64,000 bases of DNA, from assembly GCF_000763805.1 (NCBI RefSeq), contig NZ_JRKS01000002.1, positions 94,775 to 158,774 of the forward strand, given 5' to 3'. Below are positions 55,440 to 64,000 of this stretch, in pieces (the stretch's first letter is position 1; each line of letters begins with the position of its first letter). The notes below the pieces were generated by a model. The model had not been told where the DNA came from and did no database searches. It saw only the letters and a program-made list of their open reading frames with translations. A program made the translations under genes and the position numbers. This DNA comes from Paracoccus sphaerophysae. Its GTDB lineage: Bacteria > Pseudomonadota > Alphaproteobacteria > Rhodobacterales > Rhodobacteraceae.

Positions 55440-56598
55440 TGCGGGTCACCTCGGTGATGGCGGCGGCGATCTGGTCGATCTCGGGGTCGCTCCATGTCGG
55501 ATCGACCAGGAAGGCGAGGCTGGTCTCGCCCAGCGCGCGCGCCGTGGGCAGGGGTTCGGCGGGATGGAGGCCCTCGGCGGCAAAGCAGCCTTCGCGGTAG
55601 ATTTCCGAACAACTGCCGGAAAACGCCGGAAAGCCGCGCGCGCCGATCTCGGCCAGGATGCGGTCGCGGTCCCAGCCCGGCGCCAGCCGGTCGGGCCGCA
55701 CGAAGGCATACAGGCGGTACCAGGCATGGGTGATGCCGGGCGGCGGCAGCGGCACCCGCAGGACCTCGGCTTCGGCCAGCGCAGCGGCCAGCCGCAGGGC
55801 GTTGCGGGTGCGGATGCGGTGCCATTCGGGCAGCCGGCGCAACTGCACCCGCCCCAGCGCCGCCGACAGCCCGGTCATCCGCAGGTTGGTCCCCGGACCA
55901 CGCCCGTGAAGCCAGCGGAACCCCGGCGGGTGGTCCGTGGCGTAGACCAGCGCGCGGTCCTTGCCGTGGTCCTTGAAGCTCCAGATCCGGTCGTACAGGG
56001 CGGCGTCGTCGGTCACGATCATGCCGCCTTCGCCGCCGGTGGTCATGATCTTGTCCTGGCAGAAGGAATACGACCCCAGCGTGCCGAAGCCGCCGACCAC
56101 GCGCGCGCCGATCATCGCGCCGTGGGCCTGCGCGCAATCTTCGATCACCCACAGCCCGTGGCGCGCGGCCAGGTCCATGATCGCGCCCATCTCGCAGGGC
56201 CAGCCGGCCAGATGGACCGGGATGATGCCGACCGTGCGCGGGGTGATGGCGGCGGCGATGGTGTCGGGGGTGATGTTCTGGCTGTCGGGATCGACATCGA
56301 CAAAGACCGGGATGCCGCCCGCCAGCAGCACGCACGAGGCCGAGGCCACAAAGCTGCGCGGCGAGACGATCACCTCGTCCCCGGGCGCGAGATCCAGCGC
56401 CCGCAGCGCCGCGTCCAGGGTCACGGTGCCGTTGGCCATGGCGATGGCAAAGCGGGTTCCGGCATGGGCCGCGAACTCGGTTTCAAAGGCGGTCACGTCC
56501 GGGCCGGTCCACGCGTTGACCTTGCCCGAGCGCAGCACATCGGTCACCGCCGCCACCTGTTCGTCGTCGAATTCGGGCCAGTTCCGCGTGCGGCGCAT
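55426..56598 (-). CDS. DegT/DnrJ/EryC1 sugar aminotransferase
   Basis: A 390-residue PLP enzyme that aminates a keto-sugar nucleotide. The PLP lysine is K183 in SFCQDKIMTTGGEGG, with D154 in VIEDCAQAHGA. The start RTRNWPEFDDEQ... VNAWTGPDVTAFE is standard. Next to a formyltransferase and deacetylase, it suggests synthesis of an N-acylated 4-amino or 3-amino sugar. The sugar dehydratase is not in the window. Three bases after the PIG-L gene. Confidence 0.92.
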   Translation of the reverse strand: MRRTRNWPEFDDEQVAAVTDVLRSGKVNAWTGPDVTAFETEFAAHAGTRFAIAMANGTVTLDAALRALDLAPGDEVIVSPRSFVASASCVLLAGGIPVFVDVDPDSQNITPDTIAAAITPRTVGIIPVHLAGWPCEMGAIMDLAARHGLWVIEDCAQAHGAMIGARVVGGFGTLGSYSFCQDKIMTTGGEGGMIVTDDAALYDRIWSFKDHGKDRALVYATDHPPGFRWLHGRGPGTNLRMTGLSAALGRVQLRRLPEWHRIRTRNALRLAAALAEAEVLRVPLPPPGITHAWYRLYAFVRPDRLAPGWDRDRILAEIGARGFPAFSGSCSEIYREGCFAAEGLHPAEPLPTARALGETSLAFLVDPTWSDPEIDQIAAAITEVTRNAVR

Positions 56599-56601
56599 GG
56601 G

Positions 56602-57288
56602 CTATTCCACCATCCTGATCGTTACAAAAGCTTCCGCGGCCGCGCGATGGACCGTCGCGCCACGCAGTGTCGCCAGCGCCCGCAGGGTGGCCACCGAGCG
56701 TTCGTGCGGCGCCGGGCGCTGCTGGCTGGCAAAACAGGCGAACGCCTTCAGCTTGCGGTCCAGCGTCGCGGTGATGTCGATGAAATGGTTGGGCAGGAAC
56801 CCGGGCGTCAGGTAGGGCGCGTTCCAGTTCGTCTCGGACAGCGTCTCATAGGCCAGGATCTGCGGCGGGTAGTCCTGCTGGTGCGGGCGCGCGGCGACCA
56901 GAGCCGACAGGAAGCTCAGCTGGTGATCCATGTGGATGTCGCCCGGATGCGGCACGAACAGGGTCTGCGGCGCGATCCGGCGCACCGCGTCCGAGATCGC
57001 CGCATTCAGGTCGGCATGGCCGTATTCGGTCAGCTGCGCCGCCGGGCAATCGAGGTAATGGGTCTGTGCGACCCCCAGCATGGCGTGGGCGGCGGCGGCC
57101 TCGGCCCGCACGGTGGCGATCTGGGTTTCGTCGAAGCGCGGGGCGCGCCCGGTGGTGACGATGGCGACATGGGTCTCGATGCCCGCCTGGGCCAGCCGGG
57201 CGAGCGTGCCGCCGACGCCCAGCACCTCGTCATCGGGATGCGGGGCGATCACGAGCACCGGGCCGGGGCGGTCAGCCGACGGGAACAT
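56602..57288 (-). CDS. PIG-L family deacetylase
   Basis: A 228-residue zinc-dependent N-deacetylase-like protein. The zinc motifs are IAPHPDDEVLGVGG (residues about 14-27) and PHPGDIHMDH. It would remove an N-acyl group from a sugar, freeing an amine, perhaps for formylation by its neighbour. ATG at 57288 follows GGGGGGGCGACG; a TTG at 57303 is in frame too. Overlaps the formyltransferase 3' end by 17 bases. Confidence 0.9.
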   Translation of the reverse strand: MFPSADRPGPVLVIAPHPDDEVLGVGGTLARLAQAGIETHVAIVTTGRAPRFDETQIATVRAEAAAAHAMLGVAQTHYLDCPAAQLTEYGHADLNAAISDAVRRIAPQTLFVPHPGDIHMDHQLSFLSALVAARPHQQDYPPQILAYETLSETNWNAPYLTPGFLPNHFIDITATLDRKLKAFACFASQQRPAPHERSVATLRALATLRGATVHRAAAEAFVTIRMVE

Positions 57289-58198
57289 CGTCGCCCCCCC
57301 CAAGCATCGCGTGGCGGGTGATCCGGCCCTCGGTCGTCCAGTCGAGCAGGTCCAGACAGGCGCCGTCGCCGCACATCACCGTCGCCACCCCGTCCTCGAC
57401 CTGCTGGACCTGGCCGGGCAGGCCGACGAAATAGCCCTCGCGCGGGTGCAGGCGGGCGCGGTTGACCCGGACCGGCGTGCCGTCGGCCAGGGTCGTGGTG
57501 GCGCCGGGATAGGGTTCGCCGACGGCGCGGACCAGGCGTTCGATCCGCGTGCCCGCCGCGGTCCAGTCGATGCGGCCGTCCTGGGGGCGGCGGCGGGCGC
57601 ACATCGTCGCCTGGTCGTGGTCCTGCACGGCGGCCGGCATCCGCCCCGCGGCCAGGTCGGCCAGCAGCGGCGGCAGCAGCGCCGCCATCTCGGCCACGGC
57701 GCGGTCGTACAGGGCGCGCGCGGTGATCTCGTCGGGGTCGATCGGGAACACCGCCTGCGCGGCGATCGGGCCGTCGTCGATGCCCTCGCCGATCCAGAAC
57801 AGGGTGGCGCCGCCCTGACGCTGGCCGGTGAGGATCTGCCAGGGAATCACCGCCCGCCCCCGCATCCGCGGCAGCGGCGCCGGGTGAAAGCCCAGCACGC
57901 CCAGCCGGGGGATGGCCCGCAGTTCGGGTCCCAGCAGCTGCGACCAGCCGATCGCCATCACCAGGTCGGGGGCAAGCTCGCGCAGCGCTGCCAGCAGCGC
58001 CGGGTCGTCGCTGCGCGCGACCCGCAGGACCCGCGCGCCGGCCGCGCCCGCCAGCGGCCCGAGATCGGCGAAATCGGAATGGGCGGCAGCGCGGTCCAGC
58101 GGCAGCGTCACCACCAGCGCCGGCGGCATCCCCGCGTCCATCATCGCCCGCAGCGCCACCGCCGAGCCCTCGACCGCCCCGATCAGCACCGTCCTCAT
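57272..58198 (-). CDS. Formyltransferase (methionyl-tRNA/sugar N-formyltransferase family)
   Basis: A 308-residue protein of the formyl_trans_N family. The folate-site motif reads GFHPAPLPRMRGRAVIPWQI, where the usual Asn is replaced by Phe one place before His, and the catalytic Asp is in GEGIDDGPIA. A formyl_trans_C-like domain (about residues 205-290) follows. Context with aminotransferase and sugar transferase suggests N-formylation of a sugar nucleotide rather than initiator tRNA. ATGA overlap with the sugar transferase. Confidence 0.85.
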   Translation of the reverse strand: MRTVLIGAVEGSAVALRAMMDAGMPPALVVTLPLDRAAAHSDFADLGPLAGAAGARVLRVARSDDPALLAALRELAPDLVMAIGWSQLLGPELRAIPRLGVLGFHPAPLPRMRGRAVIPWQILTGQRQGGATLFWIGEGIDDGPIAAQAVFPIDPDEITARALYDRAVAEMAALLPPLLADLAAGRMPAAVQDHDQATMCARRRPQDGRIDWTAAGTRIERLVRAVGEPYPGATTTLADGTPVRVNRARLHPREGYFVGLPGQVQQVEDGVATVMCGDGACLDLLDWTTEGRITRHAMLGGGDDVPVG

Positions 58199-58812
58199 GC
58201 GACCTCCGCCCCCGGGCCGCGCTGCCAGCCGCCCAGCCAGTCCTGCGCGCGGCGCAGCCGCGGCTCGCTGCGGATCTCGCCGCGCAGCGGGACAAGGGCG
58301 GTCTCGGCCAGGATGCGAAGATCCAGCGCGAGGCTGCGATGGGCGACATACCACAGGTCCAGCGCCAGCTTTTCCTGGTCGTCGAGATGGGTGTTGCCGC
58401 TGATCTGCGCCCAGCCGGTCAGCCCCGGCGGGACCGAGTTGCGCAGCTCGCCCAGCCGCCCGAACCCGGCCACCGTCGCCGGCAGCAGCGGGCGCGGACC
58501 GACCAGCGCCATCCGGCCCCGCACCACCGCCAGCAGCTGCGGCAGCTCGTCCAGCCGCAGGCGGCGGATCAGCCGGGTCACGCGGGTTTCGCGCTGGGCG
58601 TCGGGCAGCAGTGCCCCGCGGGCGTCGCGCGCGTCGGTCATGGTGCGGAACTTGGGCACGACGATGACGCGGCCACCTTGCCCGGCGCGGGCCTGGCGGA
58701 ACATGACCGGCGCGCCCAGCTGCCGGAACAGGACGATTGCAGTCACCAGCTGGACCGGCGCCGAAAGTACCAGAAGAATCAATGCCGCAATGAAATTGCA
58801 AACCCGGTGCAC
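58195..58812 (-). CDS. Initiating sugar-1-phosphate transferase (PglC/WcaJ family)
   Basis: A 205-residue monotopic membrane enzyme that puts the first sugar phosphate on undecaprenyl phosphate. It has an N-terminal membrane hairpin segment, then VPKFRTMTDARDARG, LRRLRLDELPQLLAVVRG-type motifs and MALVGPRPLLP, standard for the family. The short form (no N-terminal extension) is PglC-like. GTG at 58812 is chosen because GGGGAG lies six bases upstream; a GTG at 58830 is also open. First gene of the minus-strand unit. Confidence 0.9.
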   Translation of the reverse strand: MHRVCNFIAALILLVLSAPVQLVTAIVLFRQLGAPVMFRQARAGQGGRVIVVPKFRTMTDARDARGALLPDAQRETRVTRLIRRLRLDELPQLLAVVRGRMALVGPRPLLPATVAGFGRLGELRNSVPPGLTGWAQISGNTHLDDQEKLALDLWYVAHRSLALDLRILAETALVPLRGEIRSEPRLRRAQDWLGGWQRGPGAEVA

Positions 58813-58998
58813 AATGGGCTCCCCCCCCACGATTCCGTAATGCTCGCTTATGACTGCAAGCCTACCACGGAAATTTCAGGCGCAGACCTAGCTTTTCTGA
58901 TAGGTCGGAGCGTGCCGCAATTCACTACCCAAAAAGCCTGAAATCCCGTCGCCGGGCGAACGCTGCATTGTTCTTTCCGGTCAACCGCGCGAGCCGTA
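58813..58998. promoter_or_regulatory. Divergent promoter region of the exopolysaccharide locus
   Basis: A 186-base, less GC-rich gap between the divergent sugar transferase and glycosyltransferase genes. It must hold promoters for both operons. No consensus site is clear enough to name. Confidence 0.5.
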
Positions 58999-60174
58999 AT
59001 GCCGAAAGGCACGATTCTTCATGTCATTACCGGAACCGCCATCGGCGGCGCCGAAATGATGCTGCTGCGATATTTGCGCAGCTGTGATCCGGGCCGGCAC
59101 CTGGTGGCCACGCTGATGCCCCGCGGCCCGGTCGCGGACATGCTCGAGACAGCGGGAATCGGCGTGGTCGATCTGCACGGACGGCGGGCGGCCGACCTGC
59201 CGGCGGTGGTGGCGCGGCTGGCCCGGCTCACCCGCCGCCATCGCCCCGCGGTGGTGCATGGCTGGATGTATCACGGCTGTCTCGCGGCGACGCTGGCGCT
59301 GATCGCCGCGCGCGCGACGCGCACCGGGCTGGTCTGGGGCATCCACCACTCGCTGGCCGATCCGGGGCACGAGAAACGCTCGACCCGTGCGGTCCTGGCC
59401 GCGCTGCGCCGGCTGGCGCCGCGGGCGGACGCGATCACCTATTGCTCGCGCGAGGCGGCGCGCCAGCACCAGGCAGCGGGGTTCCCCGAGGGGCTGGCCC
59501 GGTTCGTCCCGAACGCCATCCCGCTGGACGAGTTTCGCCCCGACCCCGCGGCGCGCGCCCGGCTTCAGGCGCTGGCCGGCCTGCCCCCCGGCCGCTGGAT
59601 CATCGGCGGCGTCGGGCGGGCGCACCCGATGAAGGATCACGCCGCCTTCGCCCGGGCGCTGGCGCTGCTGGCCGGGCGCGGTATCAACGTCCACGGCGTC
59701 CTGATCGGCGCCGGACAGTCCGACGGAGTGGCCGTCCGCATCGCCGCCGAATCCGGCATTGCCGACCGTCTGGCGGCGTTCGAGGCGCGCGACGACATCG
59801 CCGCGCTGGTCCCTGGGTTCGACCTGTATCTGCTGTCGTCGGCCTGGGGCGAGGCGCTGCCGCTGGCCGTGGCCGAGGCGATGGCGGCGGGGGTGCCGGC
59901 GGTGGTCACCGATGTCGGCGATTGCGGCTGGCTGGTCGGCGAGACCGGCCGCGTCTGCCCCCCGCGCCGCCCTGACCTGCTGGCCGACGCCTGCGAGGCG
60001 ATGCTGGCGATGCGCGGCAGCGACCGGCCGGCGCGGGCCCTGGCCTGCCGGCACCGGGTCGCGCAGCTCATGTCGATGAACGCCTATGCCGACCGCCACG
60101 CCGCGCTTTATGCCGCCGCCGCCGCCCGCCGCGGCGCCCCCGCAGGCGCCGCCCTGATGGGACGCGCGGTATGA
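58999..60174 (+). CDS. GT4 family glycosyltransferase
   Basis: A 391-residue GT-B enzyme. The N-terminal GTAIGGAEMMLLRYL is the glycine-rich acceptor-side loop; the donor half has IIGGVGRAHPMKDHAAFARA and SSAWGEALPLAVAEAMAAGV (E-x7-E). Starts the plus-strand operon; its stop overlaps the next ATG by four bases. Probably elongates the lipid-linked repeat. Confidence 0.9.
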   Translation: MPKGTILHVITGTAIGGAEMMLLRYLRSCDPGRHLVATLMPRGPVADMLETAGIGVVDLHGRRAADLPAVVARLARLTRRHRPAVVHGWMYHGCLAATLALIAARATRTGLVWGIHHSLADPGHEKRSTRAVLAALRRLAPRADAITYCSREAARQHQAAGFPEGLARFVPNAIPLDEFRPDPAARARLQALAGLPPGRWIIGGVGRAHPMKDHAAFARALALLAGRGINVHGVLIGAGQSDGVAVRIAAESGIADRLAAFEARDDIAALVPGFDLYLLSSAWGEALPLAVAEAMAAGVPAVVTDVGDCGWLVGETGRVCPPRRPDLLADACEAMLAMRGSDRPARALACRHRVAQLMSMNAYADRHAALYAAAAARRGAPAGAALMGRAV

Positions 60175-62033
60175 CCGGCCCGCTGGCCGCGCGCAGCTTT
60201 ACCCCCGTCCCCGACCCGGGGCGCAGCGACCGGCTGGACGGCGAACACCTGGCCCGGCTCGTTTCCCGCAACTGGCGCCTGATCCTCGCCGTGGTGGTGG
60301 CGGTGGTCGGCGCGGTGGCGGTGTTCCTGACCCAGCAGGTCCCGGTCTATCGCGCCGTCGCCGCGATGGCGCTGATGAATTCCGAGGTGCGGGTCAGCCA
60401 GGTCGACACCCAGCTGGAAAGCTATGAGCTGACCCGCGCCCGGGTCGAGACCGAACTGGACCGCCTGCGGTCGCGCACCTTCGCCAGCCGGGTCGCCGAC
60501 AAGCTGGACCTGTTCAAGGACACGACCTATCTGCCGGTCGGCGAAAAGGGCCCCCCCGTGGGCACGCCGGAACGGCGGCGCGCCGTGGTCGACAAGCTGC
60601 TGGCGAGCTATATGCCGCGGCGGACCGGCGAAAGCCTGGTGATCTATATCGAGGCCGAGGCGAGCGCGCCCGAGATGGCCGCCCGGATCGCCAACGGGGT
60701 CGTCGAGGCGTTCATCCGCCAGTCTGTCGACGACCAGCGCGAGACCATCGAGCAGTCCAGCAAGTATCTGCGCGGCCAGATCGAGCTGCTGGGCGACCAG
60801 CTGACCGCCAGCCAGGTCGAGATGGCGACCCTGATCCGCGAGAACGTGCTCGACGACGAGGATCTTGACGAGCGGCTGCGCCGGCAGCGCAGCCACCTCG
60901 TCGCGGTGCTCGAGGTGTCCGGGCAGCGGGGCGGCAGCGGCGGCAGCGGCAATCTTCGGGCCGAGCTGGACCAGATCGAGGCGCAGCTGGCTGACCGCAC
61001 CCGCAGCAAGATGCATCTGAGCCGCCTGGAACGCAGCGTCGACCTGTTGGGGCAGCGCCTGCAGACGATGGTCGAGCGGCTGGGGCAGATCGAGCCGCAG
61101 CTGGACCAGGTGCAGCCCGATGCCCGCCAGGTCACCATCGCCGAAACCCCCTTCGAGCCGTCCTGGCCCAACATCCCCACCACCCTGGCGCTGGCGGTGC
61201 CAGGCGGGCTGATGCTGGGTTTCCTGATCGCGCTTATAAAAAGCGGGATGGACCGGCAGGTCTGGACCGGGGCGCAGGCCGGGCTGGCCGGGCGGGTGCC
61301 CAACCTGGGGCAGCTGCCCCGCATCCGCCCGCGCGGCATCCTGCGCCGCAGGCACCAGCCGGGCTGGTTCCTGCGCCGCTTTCCGCGCGCCGTGTTCAGC
61401 GAGGAACTGCGCGCGCTGCTGACGATCTGCGGCGCGTTGCAGGCGGGCGGATCGCCGCCGCAGGTCATCATGATCACCTCGGCCCGCGACGGCGAGGGCA
61501 AGTCGACGCTGGCCGCGGCGATGGCGACTACCGCCGCGCAAGAAGGGATGCGCGTGCTTCTGCTGGATTTCGACGGCACCGCGGCGGGGGCGGGTCACCT
61601 GCTGGGCGCGCGCGAGGCGCCGCTGCTGCGGATCGACGACGTGCTGGCGGACCCGGCGCTGGCCGCCTCGCCGGTGCCGGTCCCCGACCAGCCGGGCCTT
61701 GCGCTCCTGCGCTTTGACCCGCGCGCGCGGCTGGCCTCGGCGCGGGTGGCGGCCTTCGGCAGCGACGTCCTGCCCGGGCTGCGGGCGCAGCACGACCTGA
61801 TCATCCTCGACACCCCGGCGGCGCTGGGCGCATCGGACGCCGCGCGGCTGGGCGCGCTGGCCGACGCGACCCTGGTGGTCGCGCGCGCCGGCCGGACCCC
61901 GGAACACGAACTGCGCCAGTGCGTCGCGCGCCTGCAGGACAGCGGTGTGCAGGTCGCCGGAACGATCGTCAACGACATGGACCTGCGCCTGCTGCAAGGC
62001 GGGGGCCGCGGCCGGCGTCATGCCGCGCGCTGA
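60171..62033 (+). CDS. Wzc-like polysaccharide co-polymerase with BY-kinase-type ATPase domain
   Basis: A 620-residue inner-membrane protein. The Wzz chain-length domain begins near residue 25 with a membrane segment LILAVVVAVVGAVAVFL, then a coiled-coil periplasmic stretch, and a second segment near residue 345 (LALAVPGGLMLGFLIALI). The cytoplasmic ATPase has Walker A SARDGEGKSTLAAAM, Walker A' VLLLDFDGTA and B LIILDTPAAL. The usual Tyr-rich C-terminal tail is absent; it ends in GGGRGRRHAAR. Controls chain length together with the downstream Wza-like exporter. Confidence 0.9.
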   Translation: MTGPLAARSFTPVPDPGRSDRLDGEHLARLVSRNWRLILAVVVAVVGAVAVFLTQQVPVYRAVAAMALMNSEVRVSQVDTQLESYELTRARVETELDRLRSRTFASRVADKLDLFKDTTYLPVGEKGPPVGTPERRRAVVDKLLASYMPRRTGESLVIYIEAEASAPEMAARIANGVVEAFIRQSVDDQRETIEQSSKYLRGQIELLGDQLTASQVEMATLIRENVLDDEDLDERLRRQRSHLVAVLEVSGQRGGSGGSGNLRAELDQIEAQLADRTRSKMHLSRLERSVDLLGQRLQTMVERLGQIEPQLDQVQPDARQVTIAETPFEPSWPNIPTTLALAVPGGLMLGFLIALIKSGMDRQVWTGAQAGLAGRVPNLGQLPRIRPRGILRRRHQPGWFLRRFPRAVFSEELRALLTICGALQAGGSPPQVIMITSARDGEGKSTLAAAMATTAAQEGMRVLLLDFDGTAAGAGHLLGAREAPLLRIDDVLADPALAASPVPVPDQPGLALLRFDPRARLASARVAAFGSDVLPGLRAQHDLIILDTPAALGASDAARLGALADATLVVARAGRTPEHELRQCVARLQDSGVQVAGTIVNDMDLRLLQGGGRGRRHAAR

Positions 62034-63417
62034 GGGTGCGGGGGTCCTGAAACGCCTGATGGCGCCGCTGGCGACGGCGCTGCTGGCGGCCGCGCCCGCC
62101 GGCGGCACGACCGCGACGCCCGAGGCGTTTCCCTGCGCGCAGGGCTATGGCGCCGCCGCCGGCGGCTGGACCGGGGGCCGGCTGATCGCGGTGACCAGCC
62201 TTGCCGACCGCGGCGAGGGCAGCCTGCGCCATTGCGTCGAGGCGCGGGGCCCCCGGATCTGCGTGTTTCGCGTCGCCGGCACGATCCACCTGGAAACTCC
62301 GCTGCGGCCGCGCTCGGCGCTGTATGTCGCGGGACAGACCGCGCCGGGGGGCGGCGTGCAGCTGCGCATGGCCGGATCGCGCCACGGCCCGCTGGTCATC
62401 GATGGCGTCCGCGATGTCGTCGTGCGATTCCTCAAGCTGCGGCCGGGCGCCGTCGCCCGCGAATCGTCCAACGTGGACGGGGTCACGGTGCAGAACGCCT
62501 CGCGCGTGTTCCTGGGGAACCTGTCGGTGATGTTCGCCTCGGACGAGACGGTGAACATCCATGTGGACCGCGGCACCGCCACCGACATCACCCTGGCCGA
62601 TAGCATCCTCGCCTATAGCCTTGATCGCGCCAACCATCCCGACGGGCGGCATTCCAAGGGCGCGCTGGTCTGTTCGGGTGACGGCACGGACAACCAGTGC
62701 GGCCGGATCACCCTGCTGCGCAACCTGCTGGCCCATCACCGCGACCGCAACCCGGACATCAAGGGCACCGCGGCCGGCCCCGTCGAGGTGATCAACAACG
62801 TGTTCTATGACCCGCTGAGCCAGCTGGGCGAATTCTATGACCTGCAGGGCGACACCCGCATCGCCTATGTCGGCAACCTGGCGATGACCGGGCCGTCCTC
62901 GTCAGAGCGGGTCGCGGCGGCGGTGCAGGTCTTCGACTGGACGCAGGGCCACGCGATCGGCGTCTGGGCGGACGACAACGTCGCGCGCGACTGCGCCAGC
63001 GGCAGGCCCCTGCCGGTGCTGGACCCCGAGGCCGCCGCGCGGCCGCTGAAGCCCTTTGCCCTGTCCGTCACCCCGGCCCCCGCCGCCCGCCTGCCCGGGC
63101 TGCTGGAGCCCCGCGTCGGGGACGTGCTGCCCGGCGGCGGGCACCGCGACGCGCTGGACGACCGCGTGCTGGCCGATGTCGGCGCCTGCGCGGGCCGGAT
63201 CATCGACGACCCCGACGAGGTCGGCGGCTGGCCCGATCCCGACCCGGGCCTGGCGCCGCTGGACCGCGACGGCGACCTGCTGCCCGACCTGTGGGAGGCA
63301 GCGAACGGGCTGGACCCCGGCGCCGCCACCGACCCGTGGACCCCGACGGGCGCGGGAGCCCCGGCCGCCGCGGCGTGGCTGGCCGAACTCGCCGGTGACA
63401 CATGCGACGCTCGCTGA
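62020..63417 (+). CDS. Pectate-lyase-like secreted protein with calcium-type repeat
   Basis: A 465-residue protein with a signal peptide (leader to about residue 30). The body (about 35-340) has the parallel beta-helix look of pectate lyase superfamily proteins: VIDGVRDVVVRFLKLRPGAV, NVDGVTVQNASRVFLGNLSV, HRDRNPDIKGTAAGPVEVIN. The C-terminus has DRDGDLLPDLWEAANGLDP, a thrombospondin/dockerin-like calcium site. Placement between Wzc and Wza suggests it trims or releases the polymer. ATG at 62020 overlaps the Wzc gene by 14 bases; ATG 62059 is an alternative. Confidence 0.8.
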   Translation: MPRAEGAGVLKRLMAPLATALLAAAPAGGTTATPEAFPCAQGYGAAAGGWTGGRLIAVTSLADRGEGSLRHCVEARGPRICVFRVAGTIHLETPLRPRSALYVAGQTAPGGGVQLRMAGSRHGPLVIDGVRDVVVRFLKLRPGAVARESSNVDGVTVQNASRVFLGNLSVMFASDETVNIHVDRGTATDITLADSILAYSLDRANHPDGRHSKGALVCSGDGTDNQCGRITLLRNLLAHHRDRNPDIKGTAAGPVEVINNVFYDPLSQLGEFYDLQGDTRIAYVGNLAMTGPSSSERVAAAVQVFDWTQGHAIGVWADDNVARDCASGRPLPVLDPEAAARPLKPFALSVTPAPAARLPGLLEPRVGDVLPGGGHRDALDDRVLADVGACAGRIIDDPDEVGGWPDPDPGLAPLDRDGDLLPDLWEAANGLDPGAATDPWTPTGAGAPAAAAWLAELAGDTCDAR

Positions 63418-64000
63418 TCGCCGCGGCCTGCCTGGCGCTGTGCGCCCCCGCGCTGCTGCGCGCCGAGCCCTATCGGCTGCATCCCCAGGACCGGCTGCTG
63501 ATCCGGGTGCTGACCTGGGATTTCCGGCAGAACAGCCTGGTCGGCTGGCAGGACCTGTCGGGCGAATACAGCCTCAGCCCCGAGGGCGACCTGCAGCTGC
63601 CGCTGGCCGGCACCGTCGCCGCCGCGGGCCTGACCCAGGCGGAACTGGCCGACGCGGTGTCCGTCCTGCTGCGCCGCCGCGCCGGCCTGACCGAGCCGCC
63701 GCTGCTGTCGATCGAGCTGGTCTCCAGCGTGCCTGTCTATGTGCTGGGCGCGGTCGAGACGCGCGGCGCGGTGCCGTTCCGGCCGGGGCTGAGCGCCCGC
63801 CAGGCGCTGGCGCTGGCGGGCGGCGTCTATCGCCCCGCGGGCGGTGCCGACCCGCTGCGCGCGGCCGCGGTCGCAGCGGATCTGCGGCTGGCAGGCGACC
63901 GGCTGGCCCGGCTGCGGGCCGAACGCGCCGCGCTGGACGCGGAACTGACCCGGCTGCGCGCGGAAACCACGGGGGCCGCGCCGCCGCCCGCCGTTCCCCC
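63402..64000 (+). CDS. Polysaccharide export protein, Wza-like (cut by window end)
   Basis: At least 199 residues of an outer-membrane export protein. A signal peptide MRRSLIAAACLALCAPALLR is followed by the Poly_export domain start EPYRLHPQDRLLIRVLTWD, then YSLSPEGDLQLPLAGTVAAA and an SLBB-like segment VPVYVLGAVETRGAVPFRPG. A long helical charged region begins near residue 155. The ATG overlaps the end of the lyase gene by 16 bases. The C-terminus lies outside the window. Confidence 0.85.
   Translation, partial: MRRSLIAAACLALCAPALLRAEPYRLHPQDRLLIRVLTWDFRQNSLVGWQDLSGEYSLSPEGDLQLPLAGTVAAAGLTQAELADAVSVLLRRRAGLTEPPLLSIELVSSVPVYVLGAVETRGAVPFRPGLSARQALALAGGVYRPAGGADPLRAAAVAADLRLAGDRLARLRAERAALDAELTRLRAETTGAAPPPAVP

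Overview
The window is very GC-rich and tightly packed, with many ATGA stop/start overlaps. It looks like the chromosome of a marine or soil alphaproteobacterium of the Rhodobacterales, most likely Paracoccus or a close relative. The assignment rests on a PhyR-NepR-EcfG general stress locus, a Rhodobacter-type porin, the DUF3576-leuS-lptE-holA block, and FlhSR-like regulators next to PQQ-alcohol-type accessory genes. No database search was possible, so names come from motifs and gene context.

Layout. 1-3073: general stress response control (sensor kinase, EcfG sigma factor, a 48-residue NepR, and divergent PhyR) with a consensus EcfG promoter in front of nepR. 3161-13212: carbonic anhydrase, envelope glycosyltransferases (one GT29-like, one two-domain fusion), two MFS transporters, an ornithine cyclodeaminase homologue, a GST and a flavoprotein. 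13209-17875: housekeeping operon DUF3576-leuS-lptE-holA. 18194-23100: porin, a NodIJ-type ABC exporter of the kind found beside PQQ-dependent alcohol oxidation, and low-complexity secreted proteins. 23155-35399: a complete selenocysteine island. fdoG (with in-frame UGA), fdoH, fdoI, fdhE, selA, selB and the tRNA-Sec gene lie in this order on one strand and end in one terminator; selD lies about 2 kb away. 35522-37212: efp and epmA.

37216-50864: a FlhRS-like two-component system, two tandem paralogous substrate-binding proteins, a complete Liv-type ABC importer, and a convergent, translationally coupled four-gene periplasmic operon: multicopper-oxidase-like protein, beta-propeller protein, SCO copper chaperone, and a cytochrome c fused to a substrate-binding-like domain. 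The first gene of that operon has lost its normal start. I regard this operon as the least described system in the window.

50979-64000: an exopolysaccharide locus with a sulfotransferase, O-antigen ligase/polymerase, glycosyltransferases, a LuxR regulator, a DegT aminotransferase, a PIG-L deacetylase, a formyltransferase, an initiating sugar-phosphate transferase, a Wzc-like co-polymerase, a pectate-lyase-like protein and a Wza-like exporter (cut by the window end). Together they suggest a polymer containing an N-formylated amino sugar, possibly sulfated.

No insertion sequence, prophage, CRISPR array or rRNA was seen.
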